From: Gammaproteobacteria bacterium
GTDB taxonomy: Bacteria > Pseudomonadota > Gammaproteobacteria > Steroidobacterales > Woeseiaceae
Reading direction: 5' to 3'
DNA: 64,000 nt
NCBI GenBank assembly: GCA_009937615.1
Contig: JAACFB010000010.1
Coordinates: 1 to 64,000, forward strand
The position numbers and the translations under genes are program-made. Of the stretch, positions 9,882 through 19,822 are shown one piece after another. Positions within the stretch are counted from its first letter, which is position 1. Each line of letters opens with the position of its first letter. A model generated the notes under the pieces. It was not told the DNA's origin. It made no database searches and saw only the letters and a list, made by a program, of their open reading frames with translations.

Positions 9882-12143
9882 TCAGACTTTAAACCCTTCC
9901 TTACTCAACGGCAGCGTCCTTACACGTTGGCCGGTCGCAGCAAATATCGCGTTGCAGACCGCCGGTGCCAGTGGCGGCAGCGCCGGCTCACCGAGCCCCG
10001 TCGGCGGGTAGTCGCTCTGGATGAAATGTACGTCGACAATGGGCGCATTGTGCATGCGCATGATCGGGTATTGATGGAAATTGGACTCCTGCACGCGCCC
10101 GTTCTCGATCGTAATTTCAAGGCCGAGCGTCGTGCTGAGTCCATCCATGACGGAACCCTGGCACTGGTTCTCCGCACCGCTCATGTTCACGATCGGCCCG
10201 ACGTCTCCGGCGACCGTTACCCGGTGCACGGTCAGCTTGCGATCCGCATCGACGCTGACGTCCGCCACCTCGGCGAAATGGCCTGCGTGACTGAAATAAA
10301 ACGCCAGACCGAGACCACGGCCTTCCGGCAATGGCTGACCCCAGCCTGCTTTCTCGGCGGCCAGCTTGATGACCGCAGCCGCGCGGCCGGTATTCATGGC
10401 TCTCGGGTTGCCCGGATCCAGCCAACGCGGCTCGCCCATCAGCTCGAGCAGGAAGTCGACGTGGTCACGCTCCGCCACGTTGGCCATTTCGTGAATGAAG
10501 CTCTGCACGGCGAACGCGATCGCGTTCGAGCGCGGTGATCGCCAGGGCCCGCACGGGGTACCCAGCGGCAGCAACGTCTGCGTGACCTTATAGTCGTCAA
10601 TGATGCCCTCCGGAAACTCGCCCGGGCGCATGTCACCGCCGCGCACGGGCGCCTTGCCATCATGCGTAAACGTGATGAAATGATCTTGCCAGGCGGACAG
10701 GCTGCCAGAAGTATCGAGTGCGGCCCGCAGCGCGTGATACCCGGCGGGCCGGTAGAAGTCGTGTGCCATATCGTCCTCACGCGTCCACTGCAGCTTGACG
10801 GGTGCGCCAACCTGGCGGGCGATAGCCGCGACTTCGCAAACGTAATCGTTCATCAGCCTGCGTCCAAAACCGCCGCCGACTCTCGTCACATGCAGCGTGA
10901 CCTTTTCCCGTGGGATCCCGAGGACATTGGCGACACTGCCGATCGCCTGGTCCGGACTCTGCGTCGGCGCCCATATCTCGATCGCGCCATCGCGATACCA
11001 GGCCGTGCAATTCTGCGGCTCGAGCGGCGCATGTGATACAAACGGATAGCTGTAGAAAGCCTCATGAATCCGGGCCGCACCAGTAAACGCCTGCTCCACG
11101 TCACCAAATTCGTACAGGACCTCGGCACCCGGCTCCTTTGACAAACGCGCGGCCTCGGCGGTGATGCTGCTCAGGCTATCTTTCGACGCGTCGGTTTCGT
11201 CCCAGTCGATACTCAGATGCGCCCTTGCCTGCTGAGTCTCCCAGGTCGAATCGCCGATTATCGCGACGCCCGGCATGAGCTCGCTGACCAGGTCGTTGCC
11301 CTCGAGGACGAAGGCATCTCGGATTCCCGGTAACGCACGAATGTCGTCGAGATTGGCGGCGGCAACGCGGCCGCCCGTCGCCGGACACTTGGAATATGAC
11401 GCATACAGCATGCCGGGCAGGGACTGATCGGTACCGAACAACGGCTGACCCGTAACGACTTTCTCGTTATCGACGCCCGTGATGCGCTCGCCGATCAGCG
11501 TGTATTCATCGCGGGCTTTCAGCCGCAGTTCCGCCTTGTCCGGCACCGGCAATGCTGCCGCCTTATCGGCAAGTTCGCCATAGGTGAGGCGCCGCCCGGT
11601 TGCTTCGTGGGTCACCACGCTGTTCGCAGTCAGACACTCATCGACCGGCACCTGCCAGGTTTCGGCCGCCGCACGCCTGAGCATCAATCGGGCCGCGGCG
11701 CCGGCCTCGCGCAGCTGGTTCCAGGCAGTTGCTATCGACCGCGACCCACCGGCGCGTTGACGACCGTAAACGGCCGTGTCGATCCGCGCCTGCTCAACCA
11801 CGACATCGTTCCAGTCGGCATCCAGTTCTTCGGCAACAATCATCGGGAAGGAAGTCTTGATGCCCTGCCCTATTTCCGGAGTTTTTGAATAAATCAGTAT
11901 CGTGCCGTCAGAGCCAACATTGACGAACTCGTTGAACTCGTAATCCTTGCCGGGCTCCGTCGATACGGGATCCGTGCCCTTAACGCTGCAGGCCGCAAGC
12001 GTCAGTCCGCCGCCTGCCAGCCCGGTCAGCTTCAAGAACGTTCGCCGGCTCACCCGTTCCCACGCACTATTCAGTCTTTCATCGGCCTCACGGAATGCCG
12101 CACGGATGTTCGGATCCCTGGCGAGTCGCTCTCCGGCTTTCAT
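9882..12143 (-). CDS. Molybdopterin-binding subunit of an isoquinoline 1-oxidoreductase-like hydroxylase
   Basis: 753 residues. A Tat signal [21 protein letters not shown] (near residues 33-52, after a ~30-residue N-terminal extension) indicates export in folded form, possibly as a lipoprotein given the AAC. The large xanthine-dehydrogenase-type subunit follows, with [10 protein letters not shown] in the cofactor region and [10 protein letters not shown] near the C-terminus supplying the GxGE catalytic glutamate. This is the IorB-like group, acting on N-heterocycles or aldehydes with a periplasmic electron acceptor; the substrate cannot be read from sequence. It overlaps the iron-sulfur subunit gene by 4 bp (ATGA), implying translational coupling. 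No cytochrome or cofactor-maturation gene is adjacent. Confidence 0.9.
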   Translation of the reverse strand: MKAGERLARDPNIRAAFREADERLNSAWERVSRRTFLKLTGLAGGGLTLAACSVKGTDPVSTEPGKDYEFNEFVNVGSDGTILIYSKTPEIGQGIKTSFPMIVAEELDADWNDVVVEQARIDTAVYGRQRAGGSRSIATAWNQLREAGAAARLMLRRAAAETWQVPVDECLTANSVVTHEATGRRLTYGELADKAAALPVPDKAELRLKARDEYTLIGERITGVDNEKVVTGQPLFGTDQSLPGMLYASYSKCPATGGRVAAANLDDIRALPGIRDAFVLEGNDLVSELMPGVAIIGDSTWETQQARAHLSIDWDETDASKDSLSSITAEAARLSKEPGAEVLYEFGDVEQAFTGAARIHEAFYSYPFVSHAPLEPQNCTAWYRDGAIEIWAPTQSPDQAIGSVANVLGIPREKVTLHVTRVGGGFGRRLMNDYVCEVAAIARQVGAPVKLQWTREDDMAHDFYRPAGYHALRAALDTSGSLSAWQDHFITFTHDGKAPVRGGDMRPGEFPEGIIDDYKVTQTLLPLGTPCGPWRSPRSNAIAFAVQSFIHEMANVAERDHVDFLLELMGEPRWLDPGNPRAMNTGRAAAVIKLAAEKAGWGQPLPEGRGLGLAFYFSHAGHFAEVADVSVDADRKLTVHRVTVAGDVGPIVNMSGAENQCQGSVMDGLSTTLGLEITIENGRVQESNFHQYPIMRMHNAPIVDVHFIQSDYPPTGLGEPALPPLAPAVCNAIFAATGQRVRTLPLSKEGFKV

Positions 12144-12622
12144 GACTCACCTCCGGTTGCATTGATCGCTTTCGCGGCGCTGTGAATCGCGGCACGAATC
12201 CGCTGGTAGGTGCCACAGCGGCAGAGATTTCCGCGCATCGCGCTGTCGATGTCGGCGTCGCTTGGCGACGCGTTTCGCGCAAGCAGGGCGGCCGCGCTCA
12301 TGAGCTGTCCCGCCTGGCAGTAGCCGCACTGAGGTACATCGTGTTCAATCCAGGCCCTCTGCAACGGGTGCAGGGTCTTATCGGGAGCAGCCAGGTTTTC
12401 GATTGTCGTCACGGCCACCCCCTCCGCTGCGCTGACCGGCATCAAACAGGAGCGGACCGGCCGGCCGTCGATATGCACGGTGCAGGCCCCGCAGTAGCCG
12501 CCGCCGCAGCCGAACTTGGTGCCGACAAGGCCAAGTTGATCGCGCAACACCCAGAGTAACGGGGTTGAGCCGTCAGCGATGTCCAATTCGTGCTGCCGGC
12601 CATTGACGTCAAGGCGAACCAT
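12140..12622 (-). CDS. (2Fe-2S) subunit of the molybdenum hydroxylase (IorA-like)
   Basis: 160 residues. The start is placed at ATG 12622 rather than at the in-frame codon at 12658 because AGAGGAAAG lies just upstream and the family begins MVRLDVNG. Two [2Fe-2S] sites are visible: a plant-ferredoxin type [21 protein letters not shown] and an alpha-helical type [10 protein letters not shown] ... [11 protein letters not shown]. It carries electrons from the molybdenum centre of the large subunit. It has no signal of its own, so it is probably exported by hitch-hiking with the Tat-tagged partner (known for this family). It is first in the two-gene operon. Confidence 0.93.
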   Translation of the reverse strand: MVRLDVNGRQHELDIADGSTPLLWVLRDQLGLVGTKFGCGGGYCGACTVHIDGRPVRSCLMPVSAAEGVAVTTIENLAAPDKTLHPLQRAWIEHDVPQCGYCQAGQLMSAAALLARNASPSDADIDSAMRGNLCRCGTYQRIRAAIHSAAKAINATGGES

Positions 12623-12776
12623 GATCACTTTCCTCTCTATAGTCCGGACGGTGAGCAATAATTATTGGCATTTTCCGGGCGTTGCGGCAAGCAATGGTTT
12701 CAAACGAGTGCATTCGGTGCCGAGCACAGATAGAATTTCGGCCCGCACCGAGCAACCGTCAGGATAGGAATCGTCA

Positions 12777-14924
12777 ATGAAATTTCGAACAATCTGGTTG
12801 ACCCTGGTCGGGACGATTCCCCTGTATGCGCAGGCCCAGGACCTCAGCTGGCCGCAGGAACTCGAAGCCGATAACGGATCGGTAGTTCTCATTTATCAGC
12901 CTCAGGTAGAAGAATTTTCGGGCAACAGCCTCGAAGGACGCGCCGCAGTTTCCGTCAAGTCTGCTGCAACCAATAACGTGCCGGTGTTCGGCGCTATCTG
13001 GTTCGAGGCCCGGCTTGATACGGATCGCGATGCGCGAACCGCGATTATTCGCGACGTGACGATTGCTGATGTCCGTTTTGCCGACGCGAGTGACGATCAG
13101 ATGCAGCAGCTCGCAGACTTCATCGAAGCCGAAGTCAGCGGATCGAGCTTCACGATCTCGGTCGACCAGTTGCTCACGGACCTGGAGGCCGAGTCCTCGG
13201 CTGCCGGGCAGGCCAGTCTCAGGCATGAGCCGCCGAATATCATGCTGTCCACGACTCCGGCGTTGCTGGTTTCGGTCGATGGAGACCCGAGGTTCCAGGC
13301 GATCGAAGGTTCGCTCTACGAGCGCGTTGTCAATTCGCCGTTTCTGATCGTCAGGGGCGGCAAGGATCTGTACCTCTATATCGGCAGCAATGCCTGGTAC
13401 GAGGCTACGGCAGTCGCCGGTCCCTGGTCCCGCGCACGGCAGGTTCCGGACGATGTCGCTCAATTTGTCGAACCTGCCGAGGACGACGGCACTGCCGTGG
13501 ACGATGTTCGCATCATCGTCGCGACCGAGCCGACCGAACTGATTGTCGCGGACGGTGAACCGTCCTGGGCACCGGTCGAAGGGATGAATCTGCTTTACAT
13601 GGCAAATTCCGACAGCAACGTGTTTCTCGAACTTTCGACGCAGCGATACTATGTATTGCTGTCGGGACGCTGGTACCGCGGCGAGGGCATACAGGGTGAC
13701 CTCGAATGGGTGCACGTGCCAAACGACGAGTTGCCGGAGCCATTCGGCGACATCCCGGAGGATTCGGTCAACGGTGCCATACTGAGCCAGGTGGCCGGTA
13801 CGCCGCAGGCGCGCGAGGCGGTGCTGGATAACACGATTCCACAAACCGCCGCGATCAAACGCGATGACGCGTCCTTCAGCGTCGAATACGACGGCCAGCC
13901 GGACTTCGCCCCGATCGAGGATATTCGTGTCGAATACGCACAGAACACCACGGCCGCGGTTTTTCGGTACGGCAACCTTTACTATGCGTGTGACGACGGC
14001 GTCTGGTACGTCGCGAACAGCGCCACGGGCCCGTGGGGCGTCGCAACCGATATTCCGGACGCTATCTACAAGATTCCGACCTCGAATCCGCATCACAACG
14101 TCACCTACGTCAAGGTTTACGATGTGACTCCGCAGGTCGTCTACGTCGGCTACACGCCCGGCTATTACGGCAGCTATTATTACAGCGGCTCGGTTGTCTA
14201 CGGCACGGGCTGGTATTACAACCCCTGGTACGGGCCTTATTACTACCCGCGCTACCCGACCTGGGGCTTTCACGTGAGTTACAACCCCTGGTATGGCTGG
14301 GGATTTGGTGTTTCGTGGACCAACGGGCCGTTCCGTTTCACGTTCTCGAGTCACGGTGCCTGGTGGGGCGTTGGCGGCTACCGGCCGTATCCTCGCCCCT
14401 ACGTCCACGGTGGCTATCGCAAGACCAACATCAATATCAATGTCGATAACAGCATCAACATCGGTGGTGGCCGAAACCGCCCGGAAACGCGGCCGAATAT
14501 CTACAACCGGCCCGAGAACCGGGCCCGGAACATCGAGCGCCCGGCAACGCCGGGCACCCGGCAGGCGCGGCCTGCGACCGGTATTCAGAACAATGTCCTG
14601 ACCGACCGCTCGGGCAACGTCTACCAGCGTGACGCCGACGGCAGCTGGCGTCAGCGTGACAACGGCCAGTGGACGAAACCACAGAACCTGGATCGCGCCG
14701 CACCGACGACGCGACCCTCCCCAACACGACCGGCTCAGCAACCGTCCGCCTCTCGACCGGCCCAGCAGCCGTCGATGACCCGCCCGTCAACGGGCGCGAG
14801 CGGCAGTTGGTCAGGACAACAGGCCGTCCGCCCTCAGCTCGAACGCGATTTCAATGCCCGGCAACGCGGCGCGAGCCGGACACAGAGCTTTCAGCGGCAA
14901 GGCGGCGGCGCCCGGCGACGATAA
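12777..14924 (+). CDS. Secreted Tyr/Gly-rich protein of unknown function
   Basis: 715 residues. A signal peptide ends near AQAQD (~residue 21). Residues ~25-430 are a mixed alpha/beta region with recurring blocks of the type LYLYIGSNAWYEATAVAGPW, YYVLLSGRWYRGEG and LYYACDDGVWYVANSATGPW, suggesting three related beta units. Residues ~455-545 are extremely rich in Tyr, Trp, Gly and Pro. The last ~170 residues are Asn/Arg/Pro/Gln rich with SRPAQQPS-like repeats and a basic end, and are probably disordered. I recall similar proteins being labelled carbohydrate-binding family V/XII-like, but that rests on weak similarity. ATG follows AGGATAGGAATCGTCA. A cell-surface role is inferred from composition only. 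Confidence 0.7.
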   Translation: MKFRTIWLTLVGTIPLYAQAQDLSWPQELEADNGSVVLIYQPQVEEFSGNSLEGRAAVSVKSAATNNVPVFGAIWFEARLDTDRDARTAIIRDVTIADVRFADASDDQMQQLADFIEAEVSGSSFTISVDQLLTDLEAESSAAGQASLRHEPPNIMLSTTPALLVSVDGDPRFQAIEGSLYERVVNSPFLIVRGGKDLYLYIGSNAWYEATAVAGPWSRARQVPDDVAQFVEPAEDDGTAVDDVRIIVATEPTELIVADGEPSWAPVEGMNLLYMANSDSNVFLELSTQRYYVLLSGRWYRGEGIQGDLEWVHVPNDELPEPFGDIPEDSVNGAILSQVAGTPQAREAVLDNTIPQTAAIKRDDASFSVEYDGQPDFAPIEDIRVEYAQNTTAAVFRYGNLYYACDDGVWYVANSATGPWGVATDIPDAIYKIPTSNPHHNVTYVKVYDVTPQVVYVGYTPGYYGSYYYSGSVVYGTGWYYNPWYGPYYYPRYPTWGFHVSYNPWYGWGFGVSWTNGPFRFTFSSHGAWWGVGGYRPYPRPYVHGGYRKTNININVDNSINIGGGRNRPETRPNIYNRPENRARNIERPATPGTRQARPATGIQNNVLTDRSGNVYQRDADGSWRQRDNGQWTKPQNLDRAAPTTRPSPTRPAQQPSASRPAQQPSMTRPSTGASGSWSGQQAVRPQLERDFNARQRGASRTQSFQRQGGGARRR

Positions 14925-14936
14925 ACCTACCGCGGC

Positions 14937-16148
14937 TCAGAAAGCCTCGCCGACCCCAAAGTAAAATTCGGCGCCGTCCTTGCCAACACCAATATCGGCC
15001 GAGAGGCCGATGCGGTGTTTCTGCGACAACACGTAACGCAGCCCGGCACCAGCGGCCGGCAGGAAGTCACTCCCGAAGTCGGACACATTCTCGGCAACCT
15101 CGCCAAAACCGGCAAATCCCGTCACGATCCAGCGGTCGTTGACATGCCATCGGTACTCGCCCTGCAGCGCATACATCATGCGGTCCCTGTAGCGACCCGA
15201 CGGATATCCGCGCAGGTCCTTGCTGCCGCCAAACGTACTCAGCAGAAAGAACGGCGCATTGCCACTCGAGGTTCTGAAAACCGCGCGCGTGGCGAAAACG
15301 TCGGTATCGCCTATTGGCCGATAATGGTTGGCGCTTAACTTAAAAATCTGTGCATCGAAGTCGCTGCCAACGGATTCCCGGTACAGGCTTCCCCGCGCTT
15401 CGATCAGCCACCCCTTGCGTGGAAACTGCTCGTGATCGCGGCTGTCGATCTCAATCGGGATTGTGTAGGCACCGATATCCAGGTCTAAAACAGAGAACCC
15501 GGACGCGGCTTCGTCCTGGGTCAGGCGCGGCCGGGTTTTCACGCTGCCGCCGAGGTAGCCGATGCCGACGTAAAGCCTTCGCCAGACATTCCAGCTGCCG
15601 CTCGCGAAATACAGCGGGCCGTTTTGCAGTAAATCCAAACCGAAACCCAGATCGCCGGGATTATCGCCGCGGGCGTAAAACCGGTACCGGATATCTGCGT
15701 AGCCGGCGCCGCCCTTGATACGCAATTTGTCCTCGAGCAGGTGCAGATTGGCACCGCCGGCATAAGCATAGCTGCCATTCTCGGCACCCATGATAAAGCC
15801 ACCCAGTATCGACGGTGGAGTGTCGTCATCCTCGTCTCTATCGTCGAGGAAGTAGCCGCCGCCCAATGTCAGGTTCCAACCCAGCTGCGGTGAATAACCG
15901 GGTATCGGCGCGACGACCAGGTCCTCGGGCCATTTTTTGGCAAGTCTTTTCAGTGGATTACCGACAAAGTTGGCATCGTCAAGTGCGAGATCGCTTCCAG
16001 GCATCGAAGCGTCGGCCCCCGGCAGGTCAAAATCAGTGTCTGCATCGCCAGCCTCGCTGCCGGATTGGGCAAAAGCAGCCGCTGATGCGAGCAATGGCAA
16101 AAGCGCGAGATGGAGACGAATCGACGGCATGCAGCGCAGCTTAATCAT
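14937..16148 (-). CDS. BamA/TamA-like outer-membrane barrel without POTRA domains
   Basis: About 403 residues from ATG 16148; ATG 16130, which starts directly at the signal peptide, is the alternative. The signal peptide ends near AAAFAQS. A ~60-residue acidic linker leads into a barrel with GWNLTLGGGYFLDDRDEDDD, KGWLIEARGS and SKDLRGYPSGRYRDR. The RGY corresponds to the conserved [VL]RG[FY] motif of loop L6 in Omp85-type 16-strand barrels. The protein ends in Phe, as expected for an outer-membrane barrel. POTRA repeats are absent, so it is not the essential BamA; the family (patatin-type or surface-antigen D15 barrels) has unsettled roles. It converges on the Tyr-rich gene with a 12-bp gap. 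Confidence 0.8.
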   Translation of the reverse strand: MIKLRCMPSIRLHLALLPLLASAAAFAQSGSEAGDADTDFDLPGADASMPGSDLALDDANFVGNPLKRLAKKWPEDLVVAPIPGYSPQLGWNLTLGGGYFLDDRDEDDDTPPSILGGFIMGAENGSYAYAGGANLHLLEDKLRIKGGAGYADIRYRFYARGDNPGDLGFGLDLLQNGPLYFASGSWNVWRRLYVGIGYLGGSVKTRPRLTQDEAASGFSVLDLDIGAYTIPIEIDSRDHEQFPRKGWLIEARGSLYRESVGSDFDAQIFKLSANHYRPIGDTDVFATRAVFRTSSGNAPFFLLSTFGGSKDLRGYPSGRYRDRMMYALQGEYRWHVNDRWIVTGFAGFGEVAENVSDFGSDFLPAAGAGLRYVLSQKHRIGLSADIGVGKDGAEFYFGVGEAF

Positions 16149-16262
16149 CACCCGCAACGTTGGCAACGGCAGCATGTTGCATGAGCGGTCGCGGCGCAAA
16201 CCCCGAGCTATGTTGTGCGCGCATGAAGCTTTGACACAGCAACTTTGTGTAAACTCCGGGAC

Positions 16263-16922
16263 ATGCGTGCCAGACACACAGTATTTATTTCTGCGATTGC
16301 GACGTTACTCGCCGCCTGCGCTCCGCAACCTGAAGAGCGGGCACCCGTCACACGTACAAACTTCGAGGGGCTGCAGGAAGTTTCGTCAAGGTACTTCGAT
16401 GGCGCCCTGGTGCGCCCCGGTGTCGATTTTGGCAGCTATAGTGGCCTGCTTGTTCACAAGCCCGAGCTCGCGTTCCGGACGCCGGACCGGAGCCAGCAAC
16501 AATTCCCGCTGACCGAGGAACAGAAATCCCGGTTCCAGGATCTTCTGGAAGCCCGGTTCCAGGCCGAGTTCGTCAAACTCGAGAATCTCGAGGTTACCGA
16601 CAGTCCGGGCCCCGGCGTGCTCGACCTGCACGTTCGCGTCCAGGACATTCTCGCAACGGTGCCGCCGAGAACGCTGGGGCGAGCCGGCAGGGGCGGCCTT
16701 GCGCTGCAGGCGCTGGGCGAAGCAACCCTCGTTATCGAACTCCGGGACGCGGAATCGGAAGAAGTACTTGCCCGCGTGTTCGACAGCCGCGCGATCCAGG
16801 GGGTAGCTATCGCCCAGGGCGACGCCCCGATTACACGCTGGGAGGACGTCGAGAAAATCTGCGATAGCTGGGCGTCGACCGTGCGCGCGCGGCTCGATGT
16901 CGTCGTCAGCGGCGACTACTGA
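16263..16922 (+). CDS. DUF3313-type lipoprotein
   Basis: 219 residues from ATG 16263; an upstream in-frame start at 16245 would spoil the signal peptide. The lipobox is LAAC near residue 16. The mature part contains FEGLQEVSSRYFDGALVRPG and VRVQDILATVPPRT and ends WASTVRARLDVVVS, a pattern fitting DUF3313 envelope lipoproteins of unknown role. It diverges from the BamA-like gene (114 bp between starts) and converges on the Bat operon with only 4 bp between stops. Confidence 0.72.
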   Translation: MRARHTVFISAIATLLAACAPQPEERAPVTRTNFEGLQEVSSRYFDGALVRPGVDFGSYSGLLVHKPELAFRTPDRSQQQFPLTEEQKSRFQDLLEARFQAEFVKLENLEVTDSPGPGVLDLHVRVQDILATVPPRTLGRAGRGGLALQALGEATLVIELRDAESEEVLARVFDSRAIQGVAIAQGDAPITRWEDVEKICDSWASTVRARLDVVVSGDY

Positions 16923-16926
16923 TAGG

Positions 16927-18183
16927 TCACGGATTCAAAGGCGGCAGCGCGCCCTGCGCTGCCAGGGACACCTGCCGCAGGTAACGTCTTCGCGCTGAGA
17001 TCAGACCCTGACCGAGCCGTCGCAAATCGACCGCAAATTCGGCATTTGCATGCAGCGAGGAACTCAGGGCATCAATCGAATCGTGCAGGGTAGCGTCGCC
17101 AAAGCCGGCCGAAAACTGCCGCGCGTCCATACACGGCTCAAGTCGCTCCACCCAGTCCAGCAGCATTCGATACGCTTTTGCGGAGTCGCCGGAGCGCAGC
17201 GCCGACTGCAGCAGCCTGAACGCATGGCCCTCCGACTGTTGCCGGCGATCCTCCATCTCACGCAAGCGACGGCGCAGCGACGGCATCAGTCGGCGTAAAA
17301 CATGCACAACCACAAACAGCGCGACGACCGCGACCGCAACTCTCCCCCAGTCGCGCTCCCCTGTGGCATCGGTCGTCGCGGCCGCCGGTAGCGGGCCGTC
17401 AACCACGAGTGACACGCCGGCGGCGGTGGCCGTATCCAGCGCCTGCGTATCGGTATTCCAGAAGTCGAGCGTGATACCCGGTATTTCGAATGTGCCGCCC
17501 GCCTCGAACACGAGCGTGAGTGTCTCGCTGCGGCGCGCGGGTGTGCCATCCTCGACATCGGGCTGGTCCGCGTAAATCGACACGCCGGCAAGATTCAGCT
17601 CCGGCGCCAACGGCGGCAAAAATATCGCCGGCAGGCCGTCAAGTTCGGCCGTGTAGCGCAAGACCACCGCATCTCCGGCCTCGAGCCCTTTCGGCTCGCC
17701 CTCGACATCCAGCGCCAGACTCAAGTCGCTGCCGGCAATATAAGGATCGAGGCCCTCCGCACCGGGCGGCACCGAGCCACGGAACACGATTTCGGGAATC
17801 TCGACATCCAGCGTCACCGGCTCTGCGCCGGGATTCGCATACGCCACCCGGATGGTTTGCCCGCCCAGACGGTACGTGGCCCCCAACAGCGGATAGACCC
17901 GGTAATTGCGCACGATACCGGACCAGGTGTCGTTGCCAACGCGCTCGCTCGTGGGGTACGAGCTGTCGGGCGGCAGACGGGTAATGGCGTTGGCAAGCTC
18001 GAAGTTGGGGTAAACGGGCGGCCGCGCGAACCAGGTCGGCACAAGCACGGTTACGCGCATTTCCGCGGAATCGCCAACGGCGACCGTATCGGGGGTCAAC
18101 TCGACCCGGACAATCGGCTGCTGTTGGCCCACGGCCGCGGCGCTCGACGCCAATGCGATGATCATGAGAACTGCGGATCGCAC
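16927..18183 (-). CDS. batD: BatD-like membrane protein, last gene of the MoxR/Bat operon
   Basis: 418 residues from GTG at 18183, whose first base overlaps the TAG of the upstream gene; GAGGGACAAAG lies in front. Residues 1-20 form a signal peptide (ending AAAVGQQ), followed by Ig-like beta-sandwich repeats to residue ~290, a transmembrane segment (VAVAVVALFVVVHVL) and a cytoplasmic ~100-residue helical tail. This is the BatD (oxygen tolerance) layout. Bat proteins form membrane complexes with MoxR ATPases; BatD's exact role is not settled. Only its position and architecture support the name. Confidence 0.83.
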   Translation of the reverse strand: MRSAVLMIIALASSAAAVGQQQPIVRVELTPDTVAVGDSAEMRVTVLVPTWFARPPVYPNFELANAITRLPPDSSYPTSERVGNDTWSGIVRNYRVYPLLGATYRLGGQTIRVAYANPGAEPVTLDVEIPEIVFRGSVPPGAEGLDPYIAGSDLSLALDVEGEPKGLEAGDAVVLRYTAELDGLPAIFLPPLAPELNLAGVSIYADQPDVEDGTPARRSETLTLVFEAGGTFEIPGITLDFWNTDTQALDTATAAGVSLVVDGPLPAAATTDATGERDWGRVAVAVVALFVVVHVLRRLMPSLRRRLREMEDRRQQSEGHAFRLLQSALRSGDSAKAYRMLLDWVERLEPCMDARQFSAGFGDATLHDSIDALSSSLHANAEFAVDLRRLGQGLISARRRYLRQVSLAAQGALPPLNP

Positions 18184-18842
18184 TACCTTTGTCCCTCGCG
18201 GCTTACCTCGAGCAGAAACCGCGTTTGCAGGAAGTCTCGGGTCTCGGTGTCGACGGCGCGCATCCACTTCTCGGCCGATTCCAGCTCGATCGTGCTTTCT
18301 TTCGTGATTTCGATCTCCACGCCGCGATCCTGGGTATTGTCGAAGACATAGTCATCGGCGCTGAGCTCGGACTCGTCTCCCGTATCGGACTGTTCCCTGG
18401 CGCGCTCGATGTATGCGAGCGTGTGGGTCGCAAGATCGAGATTAGCGCGTGCGTCTTTCCAGTCAGGCGCATCCGTAACCGCTTGCTTATAGGCGGTTAT
18501 CGCTTTGCCGTATTCCCGGCCTTTCATGAATGCATTGCCACGATTGTAGAAGCCGACAGCCGTTGGAATACGGCCAAAAGCCGCCGCTGACTCCGAATAC
18601 AGGCCGGCGCGGTAGGCGGCAATCCCTTTCCAGGCCGGATCTTCGAATTTCTCGAAAGCGGCCTGGAACTGGAGCGACTCGTAGGCTCGGCGGGCCTGCT
18701 GGTCAGGCGTCAGCCACAGGCCGGCAAAGTCACCGAGGCGCGATGCCTGCCATGCCAGCACAGCCGCGAACACGGCAGTCAGGGCGACGAGCTGTGCGCC
18801 GAAGCCGAGGCGGAAAATTCGATCCGGGCGCGAATTCACCAT
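18183..18842 (-). CDS. batC: BatC-like TPR protein
   Basis: 219 residues from ATG 18842, chosen over an in-frame start at 18905 that lies deep inside the upstream gene. One transmembrane helix (residues ~15-32) is followed by a periplasmic region with TPR-like helices (AAYRAGLYSESAAAFGRIP; GFYNRGNAFMKGREYGKAI) and a charged C-terminal part. It overlaps the upstream VWA gene by 7 bp and the downstream batD by 1 bp. It is short compared with many BatB/C TPR proteins (300-600 aa). Probably a scaffold within the Bat membrane complex. Confidence 0.8.
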   Translation of the reverse strand: MVNSRPDRIFRLGFGAQLVALTAVFAAVLAWQASRLGDFAGLWLTPDQQARRAYESLQFQAAFEKFEDPAWKGIAAYRAGLYSESAAAFGRIPTAVGFYNRGNAFMKGREYGKAITAYKQAVTDAPDWKDARANLDLATHTLAYIERAREQSDTGDESELSADDYVFDNTQDRGVEIEITKESTIELESAEKWMRAVDTETRDFLQTRFLLEVSREGQR

Positions 18843-19822
18843 TGCATCGTCCAGCCCCGGCGAAACCACAGCAACGTCGAAAGCAGTGCCGGCCACAGTA
18901 GCCACCAGCCCTGATCAACCCAGCGTGCATCGGGATCGTCGGCCTGGCGCAGGTTCGACTCGATCGAGCGCATGAGCTGGCGGATATCGGCATCGCCCGT
19001 AGCGGCGCGCACTATCGGCATGCCGGCTTCCTGCGATACACGCTGCAACGTTGCGGTGTCGATGCGGGTGTCCAGTCGGCCACCGGTCGTCGCCATGACA
19101 GCCGCGCCGTCGGGCATCAGTGCAACCCCGCCTTCGTCCGAACCGACAATCAGCGCCGACATCGAGGGCGCATTCGGCTCGGCTGCGAAGGCCGCCAGCG
19201 CGGGCACGTCACTGGCATCAAATCCATCGTTGACGAACAGCAACGTACCGGCTGATGCCTGCTCACCGAGCAGGCTGCCGGCAAGCGGCAGGACAGCGCC
19301 GGCGCTCGACCCCTGCAACGGCATAATGGCGGGGTCGAGACTCTCGAGAAATGGTTTCAGCACCTCGGCATCAGTGCTTGGCGGCATCACGACATGCGCC
19401 GACCCTGCGTAGGCAATCAATGCCGTCCTTGCACCGGTGCGCGCGGCAACCAGGTCGAGAATCTTGAACCGCGCCCGGTCGAGCCGGGTCGGCAACAGGT
19501 CGTTACTCCGCATCGAGTCACTGACCTCTATCGCGATCACGAGCGGAGCCGTCTCCGCAAACCACGGACTCGCCTGCTTGCTCCAGGTGGGCCCGGCAGC
19601 GCCAACGGCAGCGGCCAACATCGCCAGTGCAACACCGTCCACGGCCCGGACGCCCCTGCGTGCCTCGCGGTTTATCGTCAGGGCATCACGAAGGTGCGGC
19701 GCGATGAAAGCACCCGCATCCATTGCGCTCGCCTCGCGCCGGCGCACCAGCCACCAGGTGAGGGCAATCGCCGGCAACGCGAGCAACCAAAGTGGCCGCA
19801 GAAAGTGCAGCAACTCGATCAT
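18836..19822 (-). CDS. batB: BatB-like von Willebrand A domain membrane protein
   Basis: 328 residues. An N-terminal hydrophobic helix (LHFLRPLWLLALPAIALTWW) is followed by a VWA domain and a C-terminal transmembrane helix (WWLLWPALLSTLLWF). The metal-ion-dependent adhesion site should read DxSxS; here the segment is AIEVSDSMRSNDLLPTRL, with Glu in place of the first Asp. The ...NDLLPTRLDRARF continuation is typical for BatB. ATG overlaps the previous stop (ATGA). VWA proteins in MoxR systems bind client proteins or partners through the metal site. Confidence 0.87.
   Translation of the reverse strand: MIELLHFLRPLWLLALPAIALTWWLVRRREASAMDAGAFIAPHLRDALTINREARRGVRAVDGVALAMLAAAVGAAGPTWSKQASPWFAETAPLVIAIEVSDSMRSNDLLPTRLDRARFKILDLVAARTGARTALIAYAGSAHVVMPPSTDAEVLKPFLESLDPAIMPLQGSSAGAVLPLAGSLLGEQASAGTLLFVNDGFDASDVPALAAFAAEPNAPSMSALIVGSDEGGVALMPDGAAVMATTGGRLDTRIDTATLQRVSQEAGMPIVRAATGDADIRQLMRSIESNLRQADDPDARWVDQGWWLLWPALLSTLLWFRRGWTMQW

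Noticed and set aside
12774-14741. 655-codon open frame on the minus strand opposite the Tyr-rich gene.
   Set aside because: It mirrors the plus-strand gene, whose signal peptide, ribosome-binding site and domain blocks are convincing. Val/Arg/Asp-rich antisense frames are usual in GC-rich DNA.
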